A stretch of 64,000 nucleotides of DNA from Hetaerina americana (taxonomy: Eukaryota > Arthropoda > Insecta > Odonata > Calopterygidae). Made by a program: the position numbers and the translations under genes. Shown piece after piece: positions 23,669 through 35,399 of this stretch. The notes under the pieces are model-generated. The model was given only the letters and a program-made list of their open reading frames with translations, searched no databases and had not been told where the DNA came from. Numbering within the stretch: the first letter of the stretch is position 1; every line of letters begins with the position of its first letter. The stretch covers positions 62,001-126,000 of the forward strand of contig JAKTNV010000407.1 in NCBI GenBank assembly GCA_022747635.1. Direction: 5' to 3'.

Positions 23669-25311
23669 GTAAGTGGTTAAGAGGTTAATTTGTTAACTGT
23701 AATGAACATGAAAGTTGGTTCGCTAGGTAGCAGTAGGGCTCACCCAGTACTAAGCCTGACTGAAATTCACACATCAGGGAATGGGAGCGTCCCTTTCCCT
23801 GTTCCAGAGAAAAGACTTGGCAAGCCAAGACAAAATTACAGTTATTTAACAGAAAAAACAATCTGTATGCTCCATATAATATGCCATAGCCAAAACTAGT
23901 GAATAACATAACCCTAAGTTCACTGACATATGTTCATCGCCATATCAATGGTTATTGATTTATTTTTTACTTTTGATCAATAGCAGAAGCATGAAAGTTG
24001 TATTTTGACCTTTTAAAGAATTTCTTTCCTAAATGATTCGGGTTCAGGGAAGGTTCTTTTTTTCTTCTCAAAGTTCCTGTCAAAAATATATTTTCTTAAA
24101 AAAAAAATATCCTAAATTAACACTTCTGAAAAAGTTTTGCAAGACAACATGGAAACCCCTTTTTTTAAATAATTCCTTTTTATCATTTTTTGTTAAACAA
24201 AAAGTAATCAATATAATAAGTGTCCCATATGTTTAATTGGGAAATCATGTAGCACAGGATAAGGATATGACCCCTTAATAATACTGCGCTTATAATTGGT
24301 TTCACATAATTATATATAAGGCTTGGTTGTTAGGAGAATTACACCATCACTAACTAAATTGACCATTTTTTTCATAAATTAATTGGTCATGATTGAACTC
24401 ATGATATTATTCATCGCTAAGTATTGTCATTTTCATAGATCCCATTTTACTTTTTTTAGTTTAGCCTTTTCAGTGACTGTTGTTTTACTTTGTTCCATTT
24501 GTTGAAAGCAGTATAATGTTATGTTTTTAATTTAATTTTCTGTTCTTTATGTTAAAGAATTTCCTTCTCTATGTGCTATTTTCTTTTCCTGCTTGCTTTT
24601 CTTTTAAAGCATAGGAAATATAATTATCCCTTTTGAACATTAATCAACCCTATCCCTTCTTGACTTTTAATACCTACTTGTTTTAAGTGAACAAAAAGGT
24701 GTATGTAGGGTTAAAAAGTCTATTGACATAGTCAACAATAGGGTGAAATTTTGCACAAGGGTCATAGTTTTCATTCAATGGCAGTTAAAGTTTAAATTAT
24801 CAACGAGAGGAAATAATTTCTAAAGTATTTAAAAATTACTCTTTGATATGATTTTATAAAACCATAGAATTGAGCAAAAAGTATATGTTCACATAAATTG
24901 TCACAAATGTCATTCCATTTCCTGACAATATACTTCTTAAAAAAATGTATATATAGAGGCTAACAAGTATTGAGTCTATCTTTTTGTTGTGAGTACAAGT
25001 ATTTTCAGTGGACATTCTGGGAAAATGTCATTGAAGTAACTATTAAGGTCATCATTATGTGATGACAGCTGCCTTTTTCCTGAGACTTTAGCATTATTGC
25101 AGTTGATAAGATACACAGACAGGCTGATGAATTTGTATGATGGCAGACTTAAGCATTTGATTGTAAACCTACATGCATTAATACAATAAGAATGTATACA
25201 ATTATGTTTAAATATTATTATATATGTATAGAAACGTGAATATCCCCACTTGTGATGAAAAACTCTTTTATAACTAGTCATTGATTATCATCTTTTTCTT
25301 AAAATATTTAG

Positions 25312-26335
25312 AGAGAGGCCAGAAGCAGGATGGTACTGGGAAAAATGCTGAAAGTAACCTACTGCACTCTTGTCAATTTGCCGTGCAGCTTAAGAAAAGG
25401 ATAAAATTCATATGTGATATTTGCTTGGAAGTATTTAAGTGTAAAAATGACATTGCAAGGCATATCAAAGTAATGCTCTCTGGAGAAATATCATCAATGC
25501 CAACAGTGCACCAGAAACTTCTTAAGATTGAGTCAACTCAAAAGCCACATGTTAACACATCCTGAAGAAAGGCAATTTAAATGTGGAACATGTTTGAAAA
25601 GTTTTTCTCAAAGGTGGATCTTAAAGAGACACCTGTTCACACATTCTAAGGAGAGACCACATAAATGTAAGGTCTGTGCAAAATCTTTTAAGGAGAAACG
25701 TCTCCTTGGGAATCATGTGCTGACACATTCCGTTGAAAGGCAACATAAGTGTGATATATGTTCAAGAGTATTCTCAATCAAAGGATCCCTAAGGCAACAC
25801 ATCCTGACACGCTGCTGAGATGAGGCACAAATGTAATATATGTTCTAAAGAATTTTCTCTCAAGGGTAATCTGAAGGCGCATATGAAGACGCATGTCAGT
25901 GTAAGACCATACAAGTGTGATATATGCTCAAAGGAATTTACTCACCTTAGAAATCTAAAGAGTCACATGTTGAGACACACTAATGAAAGGCTCCACGGAT
26001 GCAAAATTTGCTCAAAGGCATTTCCTGAAAATAGAGATCTAAGGAGACACATATTGACAGACACTGGCGAGAGGAAATACAAGTGTAATATGTGCTCGAA
26101 ATCATTTGCTCTAAACAGTAATCTGAAGAAGCACTTGTTGTCACATGCTGACGAGAGATCTTACAATTGTGAGTTTTGTCCGAAATCATTCAATCGCAAA
26201 GATTACCAGGATAATCATCTTCTGACTCATGCTGCTGAAAAGCCTTATAAGTGTGCAATATGTTTGAAATTATTTATTAATAAAAGTAACCTTAGGAAGC
26301 ATATGAAGTTGCATGAAGAAGTAAACACTGACTAA
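25312..26335 (+). CDS. B2 C2H2 exon: about 11 fingers in three frames
   Basis: The exon opens ERGQKQDG, matching DKHQKQ of A2. The first finger is largely deleted. CDICLEVFKCKNDIARH follows, then a frameshift near 25470-25482, then CQQCTRNFLRLSQLKSH and three more fingers. A two-base loss near 25808-25812 in the last His codon of a finger gives a stop at 25816-25818, after which six fingers continue to TAA 26333-26335. One finger has His to Asp in its final ligand (RRHILTD). Linkers are unlike those of the A, C and D genes: PEERQ, SKERP, SVERQ, DERSY and AEKPY, not TGEKP. Confidence 0.8.
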
Positions 26336-26542
26336 AGTGCCCTAATATCACACTCACATCTATCACTCAAAGAGAAACAAATGACTAATATTTGAAGTGC
26401 AAAAGAAGACTTACTTCTGTATGAAATTTGTAAAGCTGCTCGCTTCAATTCCCTCACATTGAATATATTTTTTATTATAAAACACCAAAATTATAATTAA
26501 AAAATTATTGTTCTTAGATATTATCATGCTGTGTTGTGATTT

Positions 26543-26552
26543 TCTTAATAAA
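26543..26552 (+). terminator. Poly(A) signal of B2
   Basis: AATAAA in CTTAATAAAATATG about 210 bp beyond the B2 stop, in AT-rich 3' flank. Confidence 0.5.
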
Positions 26553-27510
26553 ATATGATAGAATACATCACTTTATACTTTTCTTTTATGATTACATCGA
26601 TTTATTAAAGAACTCTTTCATCCGTTTAAATTAAAATACCATAATCATCAATTTAGCATATTTTCAATTTAATTACATTGTTTTTGAAAAATGAATTTTC
26701 ATGTTTTTGGTGTACTTAACAATATATCAACCATGAGGCTTCCATGGCCATGTTTTTATTGTGTAGCCCTTTAATAAACCGTTTTGGGAAGCTGTGGGGA
26801 TGGAACTTTCACCTATGCAGGGATAGTTTGAAGGTCCAGAGGCATATATACCTCGTAAAACTTTGAGAAGAAAATTTCAGAGAAATAGCTGTGAGAATTC
26901 TAAAATTCATGAAGGCAGGCAATGCAACTTGATTCATATGTGGTGTTTGAAAGAATTCAATCATGGTAATGCTTGCATATGAATGGCTTTCAATTTATTT
27001 TGGGGTGTTCCTTAGCCGGAACTTTACGATACAGAAGTGGCCAGAGGAGGTAACTAAAGCATTTAAAAATATTTTTGTCAGCAGCAACCATTGAAAATTC
27101 AGTGGTATGGGTGACGAATTTTTAATTGGCAAATTTAGTAAATTTCTTACTGATAGAGGAATAAAATCAGCACTTGTATTTAAAACAACATTGCAATGAC
27201 TATCCTCAAATGCTAAAATTAAATAAAATACTGAACCAAGAACTATGTTGATTATCTCTGCAAATTAATGCAAACTTATAATAATAGGGTTAATTCCAAA
27301 TTATTTAATGAACTTAGTGACATGAATTAAAAAGGCATTTACACTTGATAGCAGGAGAAAAACCAAATTTGTTGAATGTTTCAAATATTCAAATCAGCCA
27401 TCTATTGAGGATTAGTGAAAAACAGTTTCCATTTGCAAAAGTTAGCATACCAATTTCTACGAGGGAAGTGTTTTGTCACTAGAGTAGATCCAGACCTACA
27501 CCAACACATG
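26553..27510. other. Intergenic, nothing recognised
   Basis: AT-rich sequence between B2 and fragment F1. I see no gene, repeat boundary or conserved motif. Confidence 0.6.
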
Positions 27511-27515
27511 TTGCA

Positions 27516-28317
27516 AATGGCATTTACAAATTGCCAACTGAAAAAAGTTATTTGCATTTTGATTTTACATATTCTTGATACATATCAACTGATAGTTCAT
27601 AATTACTCAAAAGGAAACACTGAGGGCAGTGAAAAGGCTTTTGCTGATGAGATAGTGTATCTACAACAGTGATGAGACCATCTTATCTTGTTCCAGCAAC
27701 TGATCCTTTCCCGGGCATCCTTCATCCCATCCGAATCTTAGTTATACACTTATCCTTAATTTCCAATTCTTAATTTAAAAACAAGCAGAATTCTCCATTA
27801 TTCGAAGGGTCCTGCAAGATCAAAGAAAAGCATTACATCTGCAAAGATGGTTTCATAACTCCATAGTTATAACGACTGATAGAATTGTTTACGTTCTCCT
27901 AATCACTACTGCAATTTGAGGTATATAAACTGCAGTCATTAATGGTCACAATAACTCAAGTGAGGTGATAGGATAACAAAATAGAAAGTGCAAATACATT
28001 TTAAGAGGGAAGATAATAAAAATTCAAATGGCTAAGTTCAACTGTGAACAATACTGATGTCAAAGCACAGATTGCTAATTATGCAAGCAACATGAATATA
28101 TACGCTCACCAAATTCTCTGCTTCACCATTGCTGGACCAGTCAGCTTGAATTGATTTGAGCATTGGCAATTCTACATCCTTTACAGGAGCAACAGAGCAA
28201 CCACTACGACTGTCAACCTCCTCTTTGACAAGGATCACATCATCTCGAACATTCAGTCTTATTCTTTTCAGCATCACTGGCAATTGCATCATCAGCAATC
28301 TATTTTCAACCAGAAAA
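27516..28317. repeat. Duplicated segment shared with 50346-51093
   Basis: From ATGGCATTTACAAATTGCCA to the end of the F1 spacer exon, the sequence is paralogous to 50346-51093 over the whole length, exons and intron included. Confidence 0.85.
27687..28317 (-). pseudogene. B-type ZAD-ZNF fragment F1 (spacer and acidic exons only)
   Basis: Spacer exon 28317-28110 has acceptor CTCAG and donor GTGAGC and reads VRDDVILVKEEVD then GCSVAPVKDVELPMLKSIQ, closest to the B2 spacer exon. A one-base change near 28250 shifts frame within it. The acidic exon 27811-27687 keeps its acceptor (TTGCAG) but has stops and has lost its donor (ATAAGA in place of GTAAGG). No ZAD or finger exon is found nearby on this strand. 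The sequence after the lost donor matches the start of the B2 intron, which confirms B-family ancestry. Confidence 0.75.
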
Positions 28318-28617
28318 CTGAGACAGCATAAAAATGGCAGACATTTAGCACTTTAATAATGGCAGATGATAAAAATTTCAAAAAAAAAGATTATCACACC
28401 GACATATCTTTTGAGCTTTTTGAAAACTGAGCAGCTGTAGAATATCTAATTATTATCAGAGACTTCAACAATTAACTTTGGGAAACAATATTTTTTAAAA
28501 ACTGCAATGCATTGTTGCTGAATTCTTTGAACTAAATCTCGACTTTGTTGTCACCAATAACCACCATGAAATTTCTTCATGTGGCCACTTTATAACTGTC
28601 ATTTATCCCAAATGCTG

Positions 28618-29107
28618 TTATTTGATGCATATGATTTGCAGATGCCACAGGGTGTGGACCTCATTGTTGTCCTCTGGTAGGGTGATCCATGTGGCCGGGC
28701 TTGCTGAACAGTGCCGCAAACTTCTTCTCCGTGCCATCATTGGCGCTGGTGGTAGTGGCTTTACAGGTTTTACTGACTTACCGGGCTGGATTTGCAATTG
28801 CCTAATGGTCTGCATCTCTTGAGATAAGGCCTGAAATTGTGTCTGCAGGGCTGGAGCCAATGGGGGTGGATCTATCTCCCCCATGCTCAGCTTTGGTGAC
28901 TTGTTCCTTGGTTCAGGAGATGGTGAAGACATGCTTGGCTGTGGATGGGATGTGTCTAACTTCTGGATGCTTTGCTTGTCCCCAGGTTTGTCTTGGACTG
29001 AAGATGGGTGAGGTCAATTGGTTTGACATGTGCATGGTGGGGTAACCACCACTAACAATAGAGAGATCTGAAGGCACTCTTCCTTTGTGAATCTTTTTGA
29101 CTGACAA
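28618..29107 (-). other. Unrecognised proline-rich ORF pair
   Basis: Two overlapping minus-strand frames (29107-28913 and 28932-28618) read as one low-complexity Pro/Ser-rich product with a TWGQAKHPEV part, then SPSPEPRNKSPKL, then PPPLAPALQTQFQALSQEMQ. The block is more GC-rich than its surroundings and lies directly downstream of a SINE on the same strand. It could be a gag-like remnant of a retroelement or a gene fragment. I do not recognise it. Confidence 0.3.
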
Positions 29108-29149
29108 ACCAACTCAGGCCTTGTCTCACCTATATATCCACCTGGCTCC

Positions 29150-29455
29150 CAAATCTGAGGCTAAGTATACCAGATTCAGTATCCCCCATCATAATCACTG
29201 AGCATCAGGGAGCAGGAGCCACCCGCATGGGCTTTAGCCCTGCAAACTCAATTTCAGGCCTTATCTTGGTATTTGGAGGCTATTGGGGGCTAGTTCCTTT
29301 CTCTGCTCCAGTTACGGTTTTCAAGGAAGACCTGGTACCCAAAAATCACTTAACCTTTAATGGAAATGCAGGTGTACAGAGCGCCTTGGCTGGGACTTGA
29401 ACCCGGGACCCTCCCGTCAGCAGTCCAATGCTCTACCAACTGGACTACAGCAACA
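29150..29455 (-). mobile_element. tRNA-derived SINE
   Basis: On the minus strand, from about 29455, GCTGTAGTCCAGTTGGTAGA carries an A box (TAGTCCAGTTGG) and, about 40 bp on, CCGGGTTCAAGTCCC carries a B box. A non-tRNA tail follows. The anticodon stem does not pair, so it is not a functional tRNA gene. Confidence 0.65.
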
Positions 29456-29575
29456 TACACATGTATATATATTTATATGAGAAAGTAGTTATTGGGGAAA
29501 GAATGAAGAGTTTGGGTAGGGGTGTAATGAGAGGAGAAGATCTACTTATGTGTGGAATTGGAAATTGACAAGTGG

Positions 29576-29613
29576 CTTAAATATCCTGCTGCTACCAGAG
29601 CAGGATATTTAAG
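29576..29613. repeat. Perfect 15-bp-arm hairpin
   Basis: CTTAAATATCCTGCT (29576-29590), 8-nt loop, then its exact complement (29599-29613). Isolated in intergenic DNA. Confidence 0.75.
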
Positions 29614-30219
29614 TGATGACTTAAAATGGACATGATACAATCTTGGAGGTTTAAATGACTGGAGCACCCAGATATGTGCCATCTCATGCTTCTAAGTTTA
29701 TGCATGTGTAAGTATGTCTGCTTGAGTGTGCATTATTATGGATAATATATTTCCTATATTATATATGTGTGGATAATATATTTCCTGTTGAAATGAATAA
29801 ACTTAAATTTCTTACAGCCCTAGAATTCTTTAATATGGATGCATTGCTCCCTGAGGAAATTAATCCAAAGTTAACAGAATGTAAAGGGCTCAACTCCTTC
29901 ATTATGAACCATTAAAAAGTAAGAAGCATAATTAAAACATGATCTTATACCCCTTTGGAAATAATCCACTCGAAGGATGGCCATAAGGTGAAGCAATATA
30001 TAAAACATCAAATGGCCATGTTTTTATTATAAGAAAAGGGGCAAAATGACTTTTACAAGGAATTAGGGATGGGTAATCTCTGGGCAAGGAGAGTGCTGCA
30101 TTTGCCGAAAGCCATTTACAAGAAAATGTGCAAACAAATTTAGCAGCAATGTTTCAACAATTCAAGAGGAAATTGACCCATTTTTTGCTATGAATTTTCA
30201 CAAAATATGGGATATGGCT

Positions 30220-31390
30220 CCCAAGTCTACCACTAGCAAGAAACAAAACATTCATCAAAGCATTGAATGAAAACCAGTTTTAGTGCCAAAGATACCTAAA
30301 TAGTAAAATCTGGTTTGGCAAAGCACCTTTATATCCAATCCCATTCGGAACCCAAAATTTTGAATGTCTAGATATGTGAACCTTCTAGGTAGTCCTCCTA
30401 TTTCCCCTTTTTCCATCAAGAGGTGGTTCTCATGACAGAAATACTACAATGTCACTTTATCCTAAAGGCAAATTCCATAGAAGGTAACATCGTTCCAATG
30501 CCTATTTTGGTGCAGAGACAGAACCTTTAAAGTCCTAACATCCCAACCCACTTTCTTTATAATGAAGTCCGCAATACAATCGCCAGAGTTGTACAGAAAA
30601 CTGGGGAATGCAATTGCAGTGTTCTATTTTGAACATACAATAGAACTTACGTAGCCTTAATACACCTTAATTTCTTCCAACCTAAATGCTGTGTGATTAA
30701 AGATGGATATCAGCTAAGTGCAAAACATTTTTGTTGCAATATTTCAACTGAATCAAGAGGAAGCAAATCTATTTTGTGCTACAATTTAACGCCATTCATG
30801 AGGTATTCATCCCGCACCAAATGCATCGAAACAGCAGATAAAGCATGTTTTGGAAGCCTGTGGTTTAGCAGTAAAGAAACCAAAGTCAAATGCTTCTAGT
30901 TTGGCAAAGGGAATTTATATCAAAACCCAGTTATTCAAACCCTTATTATGAATAACATTTATAATATTCTCCACAGGCCACTTTTCTCCACTAAGCAGCA
31001 GAAGTTTCAGGAGAAATATAGGGTAATCTAGCTCAAAATTTCTGGATAGGTGAAATTTCCCATAGACCCCCGCTATTTCCAGCTCTTCCATTAATACATG
31101 GTGTTCCAGACTGAAATACCTCAACTTCTCATTACTCTGAATGAAACTTCAGCAGATGTGTAACTGGGTTCTAATCACTATTTTTGTGCATAACCAGGTA
31201 CTCCAAACTCTTAATATCCCAAAGATGACGTCTGCAATGCAATCCCCAAGATTATCCACCAAGAACCAGGGAATACCTTCACAGCATTCCAGTATTAACA
31301 TAGGGGCATTTATGTAAATATACCTTTACTTCTTCCTAACCAAATGCTGTGTGATATAGAGAGATGCCTTGTTTTATCTTACTTTCATAG
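30220..31390. repeat. Old tandem duplication, two diverged copies
   Basis: About 30360-30720 and 30960-31370 align with many differences. Shared landmarks are the TTTCCCCTTTTTCCATCAAG / TTTCCAGCTCTTCCATTAAT motifs, GAAGTCCGCAATACAATCGCC / GACGTCTGCAATGCAATCCCC, GGGAATGCAATTGCAGTGTTC / GGGAATACCTTCACAGCATTC, and CCTAAATGCTGTGTGATTAAA / CCAAATGCTGTGTGATATAG. Minus-strand frames carry short protein-like runs but many stops. The origin is unknown. Confidence 0.6.
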
Positions 31391-32204
31391 GCATCATGGA
31401 ACAATTCATTCTTCACCAATAAACATTTGTCAACAAACCATGCCCAAATTTGCATATTTTTCTTCAGCAACAGTCTAAACATCTAAACCCTGCCCACCTT
31501 AGGCTTACCACATTTACTGATAAAGCCAAAGAGAAAACATATACACTCCAATGTCCTGTGAACAATACAATTTCTTTTTTCTCTTGCACAACCAACTTTG
31601 CATTATATTCATCTCATCATCTTATTCTTCAAGAAAATTGAAAGCAGGTATATTTCCAAGGAAAAAGGCAAGATGCAAGTGTTTTGCCAAACAACAGATT
31701 AGATTGCACAGAAATGAACTTATTAACAATAATTGTAGCATGATTGATGGACAAATGGGTGAAATAGTTTACAGATGTCCATGGAAGCCTTATATTTGAT
31801 TCATGTTTAGCAGATTAAAAAATTTAAAAATTGATAGGAATCATTGTTTGAGTTAATGATGAATTAGAAGATTAACATGTAAAAAATTATGAAATTTTAA
31901 TTCTTACAGGTTGAAAATTTTTCTGTTTAAATTTGTTATCAAGATGTACATAATCATCCAGAGATTTTCAGCTAAATCTGAAATTATTTTTTATTTAAAA
32001 AATTACATAAAACAGGACAATGTCACTGTTAAAGAGTTTATGTTTTACAATTGGTTTTTTCAGAGTGTAAGGGAATATTTAAGAAGAGTTAGAAGAAATA
32101 ACAAATAACCCTCAGCAGTCTAATGCACTTCAATTTTATGTAGCCTAAGCACTCTTCTGTTCACAATGCTCCAGGTAGTGAATGATTATTGACATAACTT
32201 ACAT

Positions 32205-33548
32205 TTTTATGATCATTTTGCGATGCGATCATTGCGATTTGAGTCTGTCATCATGTGCGATATTAGATGACTACGCTGAACGAATGCCTTTGAGCACATG
32301 TTGCACGTGTATGCCTTTTCTCCAGTGTGTGTCAACACGTGCCTCTTTAGTTGACTACTCTGAATGGAGGCTTATAAACACATTCTGCACTTGTGAGGCT
32401 TTCACCAGTGTGTGCCATTATGTGTGCCTTTAGTTCGCCACTCCGGGTGAATGCTTTCGGACAGATGTTGCACTTGTGTGGCCTTTCACCAGTGTGTGTC
32501 AACGTGTGCCTCTTTAGATGATTACTCTTAGTGAATGCTTTTGAACACAGGTTGCACTTGTGTGGCTTTTCACCAGTGTGTGTCATCGTGCGTGACTTAA
32601 GATTACTTCTAGAAGCAAAGGCTTTAGAACAAATATGACACTTGTGTGGCTTTTCACCAGTGTGTGTAATCATGTGTAAGTTTAGATTACCTCTGGAAGT
32701 GAATGCTTTTGAACAGACTATGCACTTGTGTGGCTTTTCACCAGTGTGTATCGTCATGTGGGAAATTAGATAACTATGCCTTTTGAATGATTTTGAACAC
32801 ACCTGGCACTTGTGTGGCTCTTCGCCAGTGTGTGTCATCATGTGGCCCTTTAGAGAAATTCTTGCTGCAAATGCTTTACAACAAATATGACACTGGTGTG
32901 GTTTTTCGCCAGTGTGTGTCATCATGTGTGACTTTAGATTACTTCTCAGAGTGAATGATTTTAGACAGATGTTGCATTTGTGTGGCTTTTCACCAGTATG
33001 TGTCAACATATGCTGCTTTAGACAATTACTCGTAGCAAATGGTTTAGAACATATATTACACTTGTGTGGTTTTTCACCAGTGTGTGTTAGCATGTGCCTT
33101 TTTATGTGACTCTTGGCAATAAATGTTTTAGAACAGATCTCACATCTGTGTGGCCTTTCTACAGTATGTGTCAGGATGTGCCTCTGTAAAAGTATCTTTC
33201 CAGCTAAAACTTTTAAACACAATGCACATTGGAATGGCCTTTCCCCAGTGTGCGTTGACATGTGAATTTTGAGTTTACTGAAATTCAGAAAGTTTTTGGA
33301 GCAGAAGTCATATTGGTGCTTCTTCTTAAGAGCATGCACTAATTTGATATGACTTGCAAGGTCATCTTTTCTCTTAAATACTTCCACACAAACATCACAT
33401 CTGAATAGCATCACCTTGCTAAGGTGCATATGCATTACATGATCTTTGAGAAGGTCCCTTTGTTCAAATACCTTGGAGCAAACATCACACACATGCAGTT
33501 GAGTAGATGAAGCATCTTCTCCTGCATCATCCTGTTTTTGGTGTTTAT
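32205..33548 (-). CDS. Gene C C2H2 exon: 13 fingers plus two lost by frameshift
   Basis: Acceptor CAG at 33549-33551; the exon opens (D)KHQKQDD. Thirteen fingers precede a one-base loss in a linker (THTGES in place of THTGEKP, near 32400). The ORF then ends at 32347, but the other frame continues HKCRMCL, a stop, [11 protein letters not shown], then [19 protein letters not shown] to about 32205. Finger 3 has Tyr for its first Cys (HQYDFC), and finger 11 has Arg for its first His (LKSRTMTH), so each is impaired. Most other linkers are canonical TGEKPHKC. Confidence 0.85.
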
Positions 33549-34618
33549 CTGAAAGATTTGAAGTATAAGTAGATATTCATTAAAAAGGTGCATACATTTA
33601 TACAATCATACATCTACTCTTGCCTGTACATACTTATCAGTCTAAATATGTATGTTAGCAATGTCAGTTGCAATAAAATCTCAGGAACAAAGCATCTGTC
33701 ATCACCTACTGCTGACCTGAATTAGGCCTTTTAGCACTTTTTGTTTTACCTTCATCAGTGTCAAAGTGCTTCTCTTTTGAGCCTGGGAAACGTAAAGAAG
33801 TTACAGGAAGCTAAATCCAGTGAGTGAAGATGGAGTGAACATATGATGTCATGCTCTTATTTTTCAAAAACTGCATCACAAAGAGGGCAGTATGACAATT
33901 TGGCAGTGATCAGGTATGCAAATTTTTTTTTTCATATGCAAATCTTCTGAAGAAATCCATAACTTTGCATATCATGTCTTGAGCAATATAAATGTTTCGG
34001 CTGCTAATTTACCCAACAGGAAATAAAAATATATTGTAGTGTTTTGCTCTGGAAATTTTACCATAATGTTTCATTGCCAAAATGAAAAAATATTATTCAA
34101 TAGACACGGCTGGTATGAACTACTGCAGCCATTTTTTTTCTGTTACTTTCGTCCTCCTTTGGGTACCTGCAAAACTTTACCCTTTTTGTTTATATGTCAA
34201 TTGCTTATTTCACCAAGCATGCTTAACCAATGAGCATTTAATCCTTTATAAGTATATAAAGTATGTATTAAAAGTCACTCACAGCATCTTAAAAATTCTG
34301 ACCAATAAATGAGAGATAAAAATTATGTCATTTTGCTTAATTATGTTGGACATAATTAAACAATTAATGGACAAAAAAAAACAATAAATGAATGGCATTG
34401 ACACCTTTCACATGATATTTGAATCTTACTTAGGATAAAACATAAGATATTGAAAGGGAAAACGGTTGTGTTTGGTTATATCATTTATAATTCTTAACTG
34501 ATAAAATCTAAAATCAGAGAAATCAAGCAAAATTGAGAAATGGCTTGAAAACATAGCAATATTAATTAAACATCTAGTCTGAGTAGCTTTATAAATAATA
34601 ATGAATATATTAATAAAT

Positions 34619-34660
34619 AATTGCAAAAATGATGATAATATTATCATCTTTTTTGCAGTT
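34619..34660. repeat. Intronic hairpin, gene C copy
   Basis: AATTGCAAAAATGATGATAA then TATTATCATCTTTTTTGCAG; counterpart of 11525-11567. Confidence 0.7.
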
Positions 34661-35399
34661 TATTATAATATTTTTAAAATGGCGCTTAAGTTATTTTTGA
34701 AACAATTTTTAAAAGTTAAACCAGTTTTTACACATTACATTAGAAGTACTGCAAGGGTTTATCACCAATGGTTGTAATACACCAGAAATAAGCTAAGATG
34801 AATTGATAGCACAGTCCTTAGCTTTCCTTACCTTGTTCCTGCAACACCTCCCCTCCCAGTCTTACTTTCATCTGAGGTATATCAGCATCACAATCATCCT
34901 TAATCTCCACTTCCTCCTCAGAGGGCATATTTACTTATTATATTTATTTATTTATTTGGGGGCATCTTCCAAAATATTCTGCAAGATCAAGGAAAAAATA
35001 TTACAGATTTTCAGGATATGCATGAACAATATGTTATAAAAACATGTTATTTTAAAAATTAAGATTAAAAAATTGTTAACTTGTACACATTATATTAATA
35101 TAATAAAATAGTATTTTAGCTGATACCTCTTCAAAAAAATTTTTTTTCTTCAAACAATTGAATTGCATTGGTTAGGAAGAGACGATTGATATATGCAGAG
35201 ATTATGAAAGACTTGCTGGGAAGTTGTGTCAGCCTGGTCTGTTAAGAAATACAAAAGAAGTAACTGCTTACAACTCTACACAGTAAAAAACTTCAAACCT
35301 CTTCCTTTAAAAAAATAAAATGGGAGGAACAGAAATGCCTCCTGAGACTTGGCCTCAGCCCTATTGAACAGATATGAAGAACCCATCAACTGAGGCTGT

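Larger units (their letters stand above)
21197..25311 (+). other. Long B2 intron between acidic and C2H2 exons
   Basis: 4.1 kb with GTAAGG donor and TATTTAG acceptor. It contains the degenerate block, the mariner copy and the AT palindrome listed separately. From 23700 to 25290 I see only AT-rich sequence without coding potential. Confidence 0.7.
17776..26335 (+). pseudogene. ZAD zinc-finger gene B2, complete in layout but damaged
   Basis: Exons: 17776-17910 (ATG, ZAD half 1, CRLC 10-13), 18085-18255 (ZAD half 2), 19976-20188 (spacer with LIVKEEAE), 20905-21196 (acidic, phase 1 end) and 25312-26335 (C2H2). A spacer exon at 19544 has an in-frame TAG and must be skipped; its A counterpart is phase 0 on both sides, so skipping keeps frame. 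The nominal acceptor of the next exon has mutated from AG to AA (19962-19963), but an in-frame AG at 19974-19975 could replace it. The ZAD reads VFSSC, with Phe at position 57 where A has Cys. The C2H2 exon has two frameshifts. It could be a recent pseudogene, or partly an assembly artefact, since the finger sequences stay well preserved across the breaks. Confidence 0.7.

Noticed and set aside
29365..29455. tRNA gene on the minus strand
   Set aside because: A and B boxes are good but the anticodon stem does not pair and a non-tRNA tail follows; called a SINE.
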